A stretch of 64,000 nt of DNA from positions 1-64,000 of the forward strand of contig JAHHQW010000004.1 in the NCBI GenBank assembly GCA_020026195.1, read 5' to 3'. Below are positions 16,425-25,892 of the stretch, piece after piece. Each line of letters begins with the position of its first letter. Position 1 is the first letter of the stretch. The translations under genes were made by a program, and so were the position numbers. The notes beneath the pieces were generated by a model. It had not been told where the DNA came from, ran no database searches, and saw only the letters and a list, made by a program, of their open reading frames with translations. Source of the stretch: Prevotella sp. (lineage in GTDB: Bacteria; Bacteroidota; Bacteroidia; Bacteroidales; Bacteroidaceae).

Positions 16425-19274
16425 ATGGAAGAACAGAAAAAGATTGTTGGTCTTACCGACGCCGAAGTATTGTCAAGTCGCGAAAAACACGGATCTAACA
16501 TTTTGACGCCTAAGGAAAAAGAATCATTACTCAAACAGTTTTTTGAAAAATTCACAGATCCTCTGATTGTGATTCTAATCATTGCCGGATTACTATCTAT
16601 AATAATAGCTTTCTACGAATATTTTGCACTTGGTACAAGTGCCCAGACATTTTTTGAGCCTGCAGGTATCTTTATAGCCATACTGCTTGCCACGGGTATT
16701 GCTTTTTATTTTGAAAAGAAGGCAAACGAAGAATTCTCACTTCTTAATAAAGTTAACGACGAAGAACCCGTACAGGTTATCCGTAACGGCATGAAGCAGG
16801 CCATTACAAAGAAAGATGTAGTTGTCGGTGATATCGTTATCCTCAACACAGGATGTGAAATTCCTGCTGACGGAATACTTTTGGAAGCTACATCACTCAG
16901 CGTTGACGAATCCAGTCTTACGGGCGAACTTACATGTCCGAAAACCACAAATGAAGCAGAATTTGACAGTAATGCTACATTCCCATCCAACCATGTTATG
17001 CGAGGAACGAAAGTACTTGAAGGTCATGGTATGTTTGAAGTTTTTGCCGTTGGTGATAATACAGAAAACGGTAAGGTTTTCGAAGCCGCACAGATTGACA
17101 ACAGCATCAAGACACCACTTAACGAGCAGCTCGAGGGTCTCAGCCGCATGATCAGTAAGACAAGTTATATCCTTGCAGCCACCATTATAGTAGGACGCAT
17201 GATGGTTTATTTCGACTGGGCTCCACTTGTATGGATTCTTGTTGTACCTACAATAATTTTCTTCTGGCTTGCTGTTAAGAAGTTCAGCAGATGGAATAAG
17301 AAAAAATGCATGGGTATAACATTTGCTTATGCAGCAATACTGATATTATGCATTCTTGGTTTCCATGATTATCTACGCCCCGACGAAGACATAGCACTAC
17401 TACTCCAGCACACGCTAAATACACTCATGATAGCCGTAACGCTCATTGTGATGTCTGTTCCAGAAGGTCTTCCCATGGCAGTAACGCTAAGTCTTGCATA
17501 CAGTATGCGACGTATGCTTAAGGCCAACAACCTTGTAAGAAAGATGCATGCCTGCGAGACTATGGGCGCCGCAACTATAATCTGTACTGACAAGACAGGA
17601 ACTCTTACACAGAATAGAATGACCGTTGGTGATACATTCTTCAACAGTGTTGTTGATGGCAAACCTACAGATTCCGAAGAAGGCTTGATGCTCAAGGAAA
17701 ACATCGCAGTAAACTCTACTGCTTCACTCGATTTGTCAAAAGAAAAACCAGAAGTTCTCGGCAATCCTACAGAAGGTGCACTTCTGTTATGGATGCATAA
17801 GAACGGCATTGATTTCGATGCTATGCGACATAATGTTGAAATTCTTGAAGAACTTCCGTTCACAACAGAAATAAAGTACATGGCAGTTGTTGTTAAATCA
17901 GGTGTAATGAAAGGTAAAAAGATTCTTTACGTAAAAGGTGCACCTGAAATTGTAATCAACATGTGTGACAATATATGTGGCAATATAGACAGAGAAGAAT
18001 ACAAGAAACGTCTTGCCGAATATCAGAGTCAGGCCATGCGTACTTTGGCTTTTGCATACACAATAATCGAAGACAACAGAGAAGTAATAAAAGACGGACG
18101 CGTATGTGCTAGCGATCTTAATTTCATGGGTATAGTTGCTATTTCAGACCCTGTGCGTAAAGAAGTTCCAGCAGCGATTTCAGACTGTATGGATGCTGGT
18201 ATACGTGTAATGATAATTACCGGCGATACTCCGGGTACCGCAAAGGAAATCGGTCGTCAGATTGGTCTATGGACAGATACAGACAATGAGAAAAACATCA
18301 TTACAGGCCCTGAAGTTGCAGCCCTTACAGAAGACGAACTTGACAAACGCATAATGGACATAAAGGTTGTGTCACGCGCACGCCCCATGGACAAGAAGCG
18401 ACTGGTAGAATCGCTCCAGCGTAAAAATCAGGTAGTAGCCGTTACAGGCGATGGTACAAATGATGCTCCTGCCCTTAACACTGCTCATGTGGGTCTGTCT
18501 ATGGGAGATGGAACTTCTGTTGCAAAAGAAGCTTCTGACATCACTATTGTAGACAATTCATTCCGCAGTATAGTAAATGCAGTTATGTGGGGACGTTCGC
18601 TATTTCTCAATATCAAGCGTTTCCTTCTGTTCCAGCTCACTGTTAACGTAACAGCATGTCTCACTGTGCTTGCAGGTGCTTTCACAGGTGTGCAGTCACC
18701 ACTTACCGTAACTCAGATTTTATGGGTAAACCTTATCATGGATACATTTGCAGCTGTAGCTCTTGTTTCGCTGCCTCCTTCAAAACGTGTAATGAAGGAC
18801 AAGCCAAGAAATCGTAAAGATTTTATTATCAACAAGTCTATGAGACAAAATATCCTTGGTGTTGGCGGTGTTTTCTTTGTTATGCTGATGGTGTTCCTCT
18901 ATATATTCGAACATGCTGATATCAAATCACTTACCGACTTGCTTAATCTTAACTTAGGTGATAAGGATCCGCTAAGTCCTTACGAACTCACATTATTCTT
19001 TACCATCTTCGTTATGACACACTTCTTCTATCTTTTCAATACACATGCCTATATGTCTGGCGGAAGTGCATTTAAACTTAAGGGATGTAGAGCTTTAGTT
19101 TTAATCGCATTCCTTATTTTCATCAGTCAGATATGCATTGTCGAAATACCAGGACTGCAAAATTTCTTCAATGTATGTAATATGAAGTATATAGACTGGT
19201 TGATAATAGTTATAGGGTCTTCATTTGTTCTATGGATAAGAGAAATTTGGAACTTAGTTAAACCTAAGCAATAA
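16425..19274 (+). CDS. Calcium-translocating P-type ATPase (PMCA-type, P2B-like)
   Basis: Membrane pump predicted to export Ca2+ from the cytoplasm. The 949 residues hold the actuator loop SLTGELTCPK (the usual TGES is TGEL here, catalytic Glu kept), the phosphorylation motif CTDKTGTLTQNRM, nucleotide-domain segments and the hinge VAVTGDGTNDAPALNTAHVG. Calcium-site residues are those of PMCA pumps: M4 VPEGLPMAV and M6 NLIMDTFAAVAL (Asn and Asp). About ten membrane helices are visible. A short palindrome TGTTAGaaaaCTAACA (16390-16405) sits 20 bp before the start and could be an operator or leader hairpin. The gene is monocistronic, between two terminators. Confidence 0.92.
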   Translation: MEEQKKIVGLTDAEVLSSREKHGSNILTPKEKESLLKQFFEKFTDPLIVILIIAGLLSIIIAFYEYFALGTSAQTFFEPAGIFIAILLATGIAFYFEKKANEEFSLLNKVNDEEPVQVIRNGMKQAITKKDVVVGDIVILNTGCEIPADGILLEATSLSVDESSLTGELTCPKTTNEAEFDSNATFPSNHVMRGTKVLEGHGMFEVFAVGDNTENGKVFEAAQIDNSIKTPLNEQLEGLSRMISKTSYILAATIIVGRMMVYFDWAPLVWILVVPTIIFFWLAVKKFSRWNKKKCMGITFAYAAILILCILGFHDYLRPDEDIALLLQHTLNTLMIAVTLIVMSVPEGLPMAVTLSLAYSMRRMLKANNLVRKMHACETMGAATIICTDKTGTLTQNRMTVGDTFFNSVVDGKPTDSEEGLMLKENIAVNSTASLDLSKEKPEVLGNPTEGALLLWMHKNGIDFDAMRHNVEILEELPFTTEIKYMAVVVKSGVMKGKKILYVKGAPEIVINMCDNICGNIDREEYKKRLAEYQSQAMRTLAFAYTIIEDNREVIKDGRVCASDLNFMGIVAISDPVRKEVPAAISDCMDAGIRVMIITGDTPGTAKEIGRQIGLWTDTDNEKNIITGPEVAALTEDELDKRIMDIKVVSRARPMDKKRLVESLQRKNQVVAVTGDGTNDAPALNTAHVGLSMGDGTSVAKEASDITIVDNSFRSIVNAVMWGRSLFLNIKRFLLFQLTVNVTACLTVLAGAFTGVQSPLTVTQILWVNLIMDTFAAVALVSLPPSKRVMKDKPRNRKDFIINKSMRQNILGVGGVFFVMLMVFLYIFEHADIKSLTDLLNLNLGDKDPLSPYELTLFFTIFVMTHFFYLFNTHAYMSGGSAFKLKGCRALVLIAFLIFISQICIVEIPGLQNFFNVCNMKYIDWLIIVIGSSFVLWIREIWNLVKPKQ

Positions 19275-19292
19275 AATATCAATATTATAAAT

Positions 19293-19334
19293 AAAAACAG
19301 AGGTACTGATAATGTTCGTACCTCTGTTTTTTTA
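19293..19334 (+). terminator. Terminator after the calcium ATPase gene
   Basis: Perfect 14-bp stem AAAAACAGAGGTAC (19293-19306) / GTACCTCTGTTTTT (19318-19331) plus a T tract. Confidence 0.88.
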
Positions 19335-19416
19335 TGAATCTCGTTTTATGATGTTAAACTATAATACAAATAAACTTTAAAAACATGATAAAACTTTATT
19401 ATCTGCCTGAAACATT

Positions 19417-20043
19417 TTATTTTAACCAAAATATACCTTCTGGTCCCATATTGCACAAGAGGTCAAGAATACTCAAATTAGCTTGAAATCCAAATCTTTC
19501 GCGATATACCTGATAGTACTCCCTGGGGATAAATTTATCGTCATCTACAGGATGTTTTGGATTTATGGCATCACGAAAATCATCAATATCTTTAAGGTCG
19601 GTAATAAAATCATCTGTAGTATTAATCACAGGATGGATATCTAACAGTTCACACATCTTTTCGCATATATCCATATTGAAGTCAAATAGATATTTCCATT
19701 CCTTTTCAAAAAACGGACGTAAATCATCTGCATAATATTCGAAGAATGGAGATTCTCCGTATGCGCTGACTAATGCATTCCAATGAATATGACGCCAGTT
19801 GCCATGATCACTTATCTGAATATCCTTCATCTTTGTTTTTGTAAGCTGTACACCGTCGGGACGTTCTACGGGAATAGAAAGGGCCTGTATGCCATTTGGA
19901 GAAGCTATATAGCATCGGTTACGATAAGTCTGTTTAGCATAATTGTCGCACGTTTCCAAAAGTATTTTATCATAAGCATTGAGCTTACAATACCATTGAA
20001 TAGGACCGAAATATGTTGAAGAAAGTAATAATGTATTGTCCAT
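19417..20043 (-). CDS. WbqC family protein
   Basis: About 208 residues of the WbqC-like family, found near polysaccharide and cell-envelope genes; the biochemical role is unproven. Typical segments are TYFGPIQWYCKLNAYDKILLE near the N-terminus and WRHIHWNALVSAYGESPFFEYY near the middle. The ATG at 20043 overlaps the stop of the upstream signal-peptidase-like gene by one base (TAATG). That coupling and family alignment favour it over an in-frame ATG at 20079. It is the last gene of the dapB-lepB-lepB-like-wbqC unit. Confidence 0.88.
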   Translation of the reverse strand: MDNTLLLSSTYFGPIQWYCKLNAYDKILLETCDNYAKQTYRNRCYIASPNGIQALSIPVERPDGVQLTKTKMKDIQISDHGNWRHIHWNALVSAYGESPFFEYYADDLRPFFEKEWKYLFDFNMDICEKMCELLDIHPVINTTDDFITDLKDIDDFRDAINPKHPVDDDKFIPREYYQVYRERFGFQANLSILDLLCNMGPEGIFWLK

Positions 20044-20723
20044 TACAAAAGTTTTAAAAATCTGTCCCATCTGAGACAATTATAGAAAGGTTTTGTGCGG
20101 TCCGTACTATATACAGTCATCACCACACGACCTACGATATGATCTTCAGGAACCAAACCAAAATATCCTGACCCATTTACATTATAAGAGCCTATAGCAC
20201 TCATCCAGTAATAATCATTGTCAAATGTAATGCTATGTATTTCTCTCCCATCTATATATAATTTGTCATTGCATATATAACTGTTACGATGTTCATGCAT
20301 ACGTAGCATATTACATAATAAAACGGCATTTTTAGGTGTCACAGATACCGGAATATTCTTTCCTGGAACAATCAGAGAAAATTCATGGCTAACCATTACT
20401 GTATCGCCTGGCAGAGCACTACAGCGTGCTACATATACGGGATTATCTGATATACTACCTGAAATATCTATAGGATAGTTGAATGCAGTTATGTCTCCCT
20501 TGCATAAATTCTGCTTTATCCAGCGCGAATAGCCATAGCGTATATCTTCGCCGGTCCGGAGTCCATAACTGCATTTGTTTACAAGTATACGGTCACCATT
20601 TTTCAATAGTGGCGCCATACTGTTATTGGGCACTGTATAGATAGTAAAGAACAGAGCGCGGAACACGAGCATCGTCAGCATTGTGATGCACAGTGCAGCT
20701 ATGAACTTTAACAGTCCCTTCAT
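20043..20723 (-). CDS. Degenerate signal peptidase I paralog (S26 family, catalytic Lys missing)
   Basis: 226 residues with one N-terminal membrane helix and the S26 fold. Box B is present with the Ser nucleophile (VPNNSMAPLLKNGDRILVNK, Ser35), as is box C-like GDITAFNYPI. The box D segment reads VYVARCSALPGD, where active enzymes have (I/V)KR, so the catalytic Lys is Ala99 (GCA codon). Box E is also lost: the expected GDNRxxSxDSR is replaced by SAIGSYNVNGSGYFG. The reading frame is intact, so this is not a decayed gene. It lies 11 bp after the complete lepB. Possible roles are a regulatory or scaffold partner of LepB, or a protease using another general base. Confidence 0.8.
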   Translation of the reverse strand: MKGLLKFIAALCITMLTMLVFRALFFTIYTVPNNSMAPLLKNGDRILVNKCSYGLRTGEDIRYGYSRWIKQNLCKGDITAFNYPIDISGSISDNPVYVARCSALPGDTVMVSHEFSLIVPGKNIPVSVTPKNAVLLCNMLRMHEHRNSYICNDKLYIDGREIHSITFDNDYYWMSAIGSYNVNGSGYFGLVPEDHIVGRVVMTVYSTDRTKPFYNCLRWDRFLKLL

Positions 20724-20734
20724 GAAAAATTATT

Positions 20735-22159
20735 TTACTTTATATTGTCGACTATATTGAACAGTCGGTGCCATCTTATGTGAGAGAAACCTCCACGGTC
20801 CTTATCAGTAGACCACCATATGAATATAGGCTTACCAACGATATGGTCTTCGGGAACAAATCCCCAGTAACGACTATCAGCTGAATTGTGACGGTTGTCA
20901 CCCATCATCCAATAGTAGTCCATCTTAAATGTATACTCATTAGTCTGTTTATCGTTGATAAATATCTTACCATCCTTTACTTCCAGTTTGTTCTTTTCAT
21001 AAACCCTTATAGGACGTTCGTATATTGGAAGATTCTCAAGTGTAAGTTTTATACTCTTTCCCTTTTCTGGAATCCATACCGGACCGTAATTATCTCTTGT
21101 CCAATGAGTATTGGCATTAAGCGGATAGAGATCGCCTGTATCTTCTTTTGTATCAAGCATTATACTTTCTACAAGATCAGGACGTTCTGCAAGTGCATGT
21201 GCAGCACGTTTGGTAAGAGGCATGACATTAGTTGTATTTAATGACATTATGTCTTCCATACTTATCTCAAGTTCCTTGAGAAGTTCGTCATCAGGCATTT
21301 GCTTAAACTTTACGAAATACGAATACTGCACCTTTTCTGGCTGTTTGTTCGCTTGTCCATCAAGATATATTATGCGGTCTTTTATCTGAAGTGTCTGTCC
21401 CGGTAAACCGACACAGCGCTTTACATAATTCTCTCTGCGATCGACAGGACGTGAAATCAGTTCGCCAAATGTAGCCTGATTCTGTAATATATAATTACGG
21501 CCGCTGTTATAGAACTCTGCAAAAACTTTACGCTGACCATTAATGTCTAACGAATCAAGATTATCATGCTGAGTATAAATCTGTCGTCCGAAACCATAAC
21601 ACATCTGATAATAGTCTGAGGCCTGATACTCTATATTACTTACTACTGTATCACCTGCTGGATAGTTGAATACTACGATGTCGTTAAGCTGAACCTTTCC
21701 AAATCCCTTTGCACGACGATAGTCCCACTGAGGAAATTCTATGTACGACTTACATCCAAATACAGGCATGGTATGCTGTGTAAGAGGCATTGTAAGAGGA
21801 GTCTGTGGAATACGCGGTCCGTAACTAACCTTGCTCACAAAGAGATAATCACCTGTTAGCAATGACTTCTCAAGCGAAGAAGAAGGAATCACGTAGTTCT
21901 GGAAGAAGAATAGATTGATAAAATATACAGCTACAAGTGCAAATACGATTGCATCCACCCAGCTCATTATAAAACGTACTGGAGCCTCAGAATCTTTCCA
22001 CCACTGCCAGCGTATTTTTTTTGTAATGTATACATCAAAAATAAAAGGAATTACAATAAGTCCTAACCAGCTTTCAAGCCATATAAGAAATATAAGATAT
22101 AATATGAGTACAAAGATAAACTTAGTCCATTGTACTTTCATGTTCAGTTCTTTTTTCAT
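20735..22159 (-). CDS. lepB: Signal peptidase I
   Basis: Membrane-bound leader peptidase that removes Sec signal peptides on the outer face of the inner membrane. It has 474 residues, much longer than E. coli Lep (324), as is usual in Bacteroidetes. Two or three N-terminal hydrophobic segments precede box B (VIPSSSLEKSLLTGDYLFV, Ser95). The catalytic Lys lies in NYVKRCVGLPG, and box E is complete (GDNRHNSADSRYWGFV). A large insertion (about residues 260-400) sits between boxes D and E. It lies 14 bp after dapB and 11 bp before the degenerate paralog. Confidence 0.95.
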   Translation of the reverse strand: MKKELNMKVQWTKFIFVLILYLIFLIWLESWLGLIVIPFIFDVYITKKIRWQWWKDSEAPVRFIMSWVDAIVFALVAVYFINLFFFQNYVIPSSSLEKSLLTGDYLFVSKVSYGPRIPQTPLTMPLTQHTMPVFGCKSYIEFPQWDYRRAKGFGKVQLNDIVVFNYPAGDTVVSNIEYQASDYYQMCYGFGRQIYTQHDNLDSLDINGQRKVFAEFYNSGRNYILQNQATFGELISRPVDRRENYVKRCVGLPGQTLQIKDRIIYLDGQANKQPEKVQYSYFVKFKQMPDDELLKELEISMEDIMSLNTTNVMPLTKRAAHALAERPDLVESIMLDTKEDTGDLYPLNANTHWTRDNYGPVWIPEKGKSIKLTLENLPIYERPIRVYEKNKLEVKDGKIFINDKQTNEYTFKMDYYWMMGDNRHNSADSRYWGFVPEDHIVGKPIFIWWSTDKDRGGFSHIRWHRLFNIVDNIK

Positions 22160-22173
22160 TGTTTTTGTCTATC

Positions 22174-22893
22174 TTAGAATTTAAAAAGGTCGCTCATAGT
22201 AAGCAGACCGCTGTGATTCACTGTATATTCTGCTGCCATAACAGCACCAAGAGCAAATCCTGCACGGCTCTTTGCCTCGTGTGTTATAGTAATTTTATCG
22301 GCATCACTCTCATAAGTAACACTGTGAATTCCTGATACTTCTCCTTCACGAATACTTTCCACAGGTATTTCGTTAATTTTTCCTTCAGTACCTTTCACCC
22401 ATTCGTCTTTTCTGTCAAGACGCGCAAGTATATTTTCTGCCAGCGTAATAGCCGTTCCAGAAGGAGCATCAAGTTTATGAATATGATGTGTTTCTGACAT
22501 TTTTACGTCATACTGCTCATACTGATTCATAATCTCTGCAAGGTGATTGTTTATGGCAGAAAAAATGGCTACGCCGAGACTAAAGTTAGACGACCAGAAC
22601 AGCGTCTTACCTTCTTCGCTGCACATACGTTCTACACTTTCCTTATGATCCTTCATCCATCCCGTAGAACCGGATACAACCTTCACGTTATGCTCAAAGG
22701 CACGTAAATAATTGCCATACGCGGCAGAAGGTGATGTGAATTCTATTGCGACGTCGGCAGATGCAAATTCTTTGCTATCGAAATCTTCCTGGTTATCGAT
22801 GTCAATCTTACAAACTATTTCATGACCACGGGCAACTGCTGTCTTCTCTATAAGTCTCCCCATTCGTCCGTAGCCTATGAGTGCTATTTTCAT
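22174..22893 (-). CDS. dapB: 4-hydroxy-tetrahydrodipicolinate reductase
   Basis: NAD(P)H-dependent step of the diaminopimelate/lysine pathway, feeding peptidoglycan synthesis. The 239-residue form lacks part of the N-terminal region of the E. coli enzyme, which is common in Bacteroidetes. IALIGYGRMGRLIEKTA is the dinucleotide-binding loop, and ETHHIHKLDAPSGTAITLA contains the catalytic His and Lys. It is first in the four-gene minus-strand operon with both signal-peptidase genes and wbqC, so the unit is envelope-related. Confidence 0.95.
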   Translation of the reverse strand: MKIALIGYGRMGRLIEKTAVARGHEIVCKIDIDNQEDFDSKEFASADVAIEFTSPSAAYGNYLRAFEHNVKVVSGSTGWMKDHKESVERMCSEEGKTLFWSSNFSLGVAIFSAINNHLAEIMNQYEQYDVKMSETHHIHKLDAPSGTAITLAENILARLDRKDEWVKGTEGKINEIPVESIREGEVSGIHSVTYESDADKITITHEAKSRAGFALGAVMAAEYTVNHSGLLTMSDLFKF

Positions 22894-22921
22894 ATAAAAA
22901 TCTATATATTAATATGTTTTG

Positions 22922-22929
22922 CAAAGATA
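22922..22929 (-). promoter_or_regulatory. -7 element for the dapB operon
   Basis: Minus-strand TATCTTTG, 29 bp before dapB; the -33 box is weak. Confidence 0.55.
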
Positions 22930-22968
22930 ATTAATTTCAAACATAATACACGAAAGTAAACCAAATAT

Positions 22969-22999
22969 TTTGTTTTTCTATATGCTTACATTACCTTTG
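22969..22999 (+). promoter_or_regulatory. Bacteroidetes promoter for leuS-rdgB
   Basis: TTTG (22969-22972), 19 bp, TACCTTTG (22992-22999): exact two-box match, 40 bp before leuS. Confidence 0.75.
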
Positions 23000-23039
23000 C
23001 ATATATTACATGAAATAGAATAAAACAACAACACATAAA

Positions 23040-25892
23040 ATGGAATACAACTTTAGAGAAATCGAAAAGAAATGGCAGGAACTGTGGAGAGAACAGAAAA
23101 CTTATAAAGTGACAGAAGACGAATCACGCAAAAAGTTCTATGTTCTTAACATGTTCCCCTACCCCTCTGGTGCTGGTCTGCACGTTGGTCATCCGCTCGG
23201 TTATATTGCTTCAGACATCTATGCTCGATACAAGCGTCTGAACGGATTCAATGTTCTTAATCCTATGGGCTATGATGCCTACGGCTTACCCGCAGAACAA
23301 TATGCTATACAGACCGGACAGCATCCTGCAATTACTACGGTTAACAATATTGCTCGATACAGAGATCAGCTCGACAAAATTGGTTTCTCTTTTGACTGGG
23401 ACAGAGAAATAAGAACCTGTGACCCAATTTACTATAAATGGACACAGTGGGCATTTATCAAGATGTTCGGTTCTTATTATGACAATGATATGAAAAAGGC
23501 TATGCCTATCAGTAAACTTGTAGAACATTTTGCTTCTAAGGGTACTGAAGGTGTCAATGCTTCATGTAATGAAGAACTTAAGTTTTCTGCTGACGAATGG
23601 AAAGCAATGGACGAAAAACATCAGCAGGAAATACTTATGAACTATCGTATTGCTTATCTTGGCGAAACAATGGTAAACTGGTGTCCCGGACTCGGTACTG
23701 TACTTGCAAACGATGAGGTAATCGATGGCGTTTCAGAACGTGGCGGTTTCCCCGTTGTTCAGCAGAAAATGAAACAGTGGTGTCTGCGTGTAAGTGCCTA
23801 TGCACAACGTCTGCTCGATGGTCTTGACCATGTACAGTGGACAGATTCGCTGAAAGAGACACAGCGTAACTGGATTGGCCGTTCTGAAGGTGCAGAAGTT
23901 CAGTTTGCGGTTAAGGACAAGGACATTAAACTTACAGTATTTACTACACGTGCCGACACTATCTTCGGTGTTACATTCATGGTTCTTGCTCCAGAAAGCG
24001 AGTATGTCGACATGGTAACAACCGATGACCAGCGCAAGGCTGTAGAAGAATACATTGCTGCTACAAAGAAGCGTACAGAACGTGAACGTATTTCAGACCG
24101 CAGAGTAACTGGTGTATTTACAGGTTCTTATGGTATTAATCCGTTCACAGGCGAGGAAATTCCTATTTATGCCAGCGATTATGTTCTTTCTGGTTATGGC
24201 ACAGGTGCAATCATGGCCGTTCCTGCACACGATAGCAGAGACTATGCTTTTGCTAAACATTTCAATCTTCCAATCATACCATTGATTGAAGGATGTGATG
24301 TCAGCGAAGAAAGTTTCGATGCCAAAGAAGGTATAGTATGCAACTCTCCAAGAGAAAATACAACTCCTAAAGAGTCTTTAGTTCTTAACGGACTTACAGT
24401 TAAGGAGGCTATTGCAGCAACAAAGAAATATGTTAAGGAACACCAGCTTGGTCGTGTAAAAGTTAATTATCGTCTGCGTGACGCTATCTTCTCACGCCAG
24501 AGATACTGGGGTGAGCCATTCCCTGTTTATTACAAGGATGGTATGCCTTATATGATTCCTGAGGATAAACTTCCATTGGAACTTCCTGAAATAGATAAAT
24601 ATCAGCCTACAGAAAGTGGTGAACCCCCATTGGGAAGAGCTAAAATATGGGCATGGGACACTGTTAATAACAAGGTCGTTGAAAAGTCTCTCGTGGACAA
24701 TAAGACAATATTCCCACTTGAACTTAACACAATGCCAGGTTTTGCAGGTTCATCAGCTTATTATCTGAGATATATGGACCCGAAGAACAATGATGCACTT
24801 GTTGACGAAAAAGTTGACCAGTACTGGCAGAACGTAGATTTGTATGTAGGTGGTACCGAACATGCAACAGGTCATCTCATCTATTCACGTTTCTGGAATA
24901 AGTTCTTGTTCGATTACGGAGTTTCTTGCAAGGAAGAACCTTTTGAAAAGTTAGTAAATCAGGGTATGATTCAGGGTCGCAGTAACTTTGTATATCGTAT
25001 CAATCAGGAAAACAGCGATACTAAACCAGTATTCGTTTCATTAGGACTAAAGAAAGATTACGATGTAACTCCTATTCACGTAGACGTTAATATCGTAAAG
25101 GGCGACGTTCTCGATACAGATGCATTTAAGGCATGGCGTCCAGAATATAAGAATGCAGAATTTATTCTTGAAGATGGTAAATATGTTTGCGGATGGGCCA
25201 TCGAAAAGATGTCTAAAAGTATGTTCAACGTTGTTAATCCCGACATGATCGTTAATGACTACGGAGCAGATACACTTCGTCTGTACGAGATGTTCCTCGG
25301 TCCTATTGAACAGAGCAAGCCATGGGATACAAATGGTATAGACGGCTGTCACAGATTCCTTAAGAAATTCTGGTCTTTGTTCTATGACAGAGAAGATAAT
25401 TTCCTTCCCGACACAGTAGAGGCAACACCCGATCAGCTGAAATGTGTTCATAAACTTATCAAGAAAGTTTCTGAAGATATAGAAGTATTCTCTTATAACA
25501 CTTCTATCTCGGCATTTATGATCTGTGTTAACGAACTCACACAGCTCAAGTGTCACAATAAAGAACTGCTTAAAGATATAGTAATACTTATTTCTCCGTT
25601 TGCACCTCATATTGCAGAAGAACTATGGCATGCACTTGGAAACGAAGGCAGTGTATGTGATGCTCAGTGGCCGGTATTCAAAGAAGAATATCTTAAGGAA
25701 AGTACAATCCAGATGGGTGTATCTTTCAATGGAAAGGCACGTTTCACAATGGAATTCGATGCAGAAGCAGATAAGAATGCCATTGAAAAGGCTGTAATGG
25801 AAAACGAAAAGACACTTAAATATATCGGCGATAAGAAGGTTATCAAAGTTATCGTTGTTCCGAAGCGTCTTATCAACATCGTCATCAAGTAA
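23040..25892 (+). CDS. leuS: Leucyl-tRNA synthetase
   Basis: Class Ia synthetase charging tRNA-Leu. It has 950 residues, slightly above the bacterial norm (about 860) because of insertions in the editing and C-terminal parts. The HIGH-type motif is PYPSGAGLHVGHPLGY, the CP1 editing domain contains FTTRADTIFGVTFMVLAPES and GYGTGAIMAVPAHDSRD, and the KMSKS loop is EKMSKSMFNVV. The stop codon overlaps the rdgB start by one base. Confidence 0.97.
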   Translation: MEYNFREIEKKWQELWREQKTYKVTEDESRKKFYVLNMFPYPSGAGLHVGHPLGYIASDIYARYKRLNGFNVLNPMGYDAYGLPAEQYAIQTGQHPAITTVNNIARYRDQLDKIGFSFDWDREIRTCDPIYYKWTQWAFIKMFGSYYDNDMKKAMPISKLVEHFASKGTEGVNASCNEELKFSADEWKAMDEKHQQEILMNYRIAYLGETMVNWCPGLGTVLANDEVIDGVSERGGFPVVQQKMKQWCLRVSAYAQRLLDGLDHVQWTDSLKETQRNWIGRSEGAEVQFAVKDKDIKLTVFTTRADTIFGVTFMVLAPESEYVDMVTTDDQRKAVEEYIAATKKRTERERISDRRVTGVFTGSYGINPFTGEEIPIYASDYVLSGYGTGAIMAVPAHDSRDYAFAKHFNLPIIPLIEGCDVSEESFDAKEGIVCNSPRENTTPKESLVLNGLTVKEAIAATKKYVKEHQLGRVKVNYRLRDAIFSRQRYWGEPFPVYYKDGMPYMIPEDKLPLELPEIDKYQPTESGEPPLGRAKIWAWDTVNNKVVEKSLVDNKTIFPLELNTMPGFAGSSAYYLRYMDPKNNDALVDEKVDQYWQNVDLYVGGTEHATGHLIYSRFWNKFLFDYGVSCKEEPFEKLVNQGMIQGRSNFVYRINQENSDTKPVFVSLGLKKDYDVTPIHVDVNIVKGDVLDTDAFKAWRPEYKNAEFILEDGKYVCGWAIEKMSKSMFNVVNPDMIVNDYGADTLRLYEMFLGPIEQSKPWDTNGIDGCHRFLKKFWSLFYDREDNFLPDTVEATPDQLKCVHKLIKKVSEDIEVFSYNTSISAFMICVNELTQLKCHNKELLKDIVILISPFAPHIAEELWHALGNEGSVCDAQWPVFKEEYLKESTIQMGVSFNGKARFTMEFDAEADKNAIEKAVMENEKTLKYIGDKKVIKVIVVPKRLINIVIK

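Noticed and set aside
20043..20723. Calling the second signal-peptidase gene a pseudogene
   Set aside because: The frame is intact, translation-coupled on both sides and the fold elements are kept; loss is limited to specific catalytic positions.
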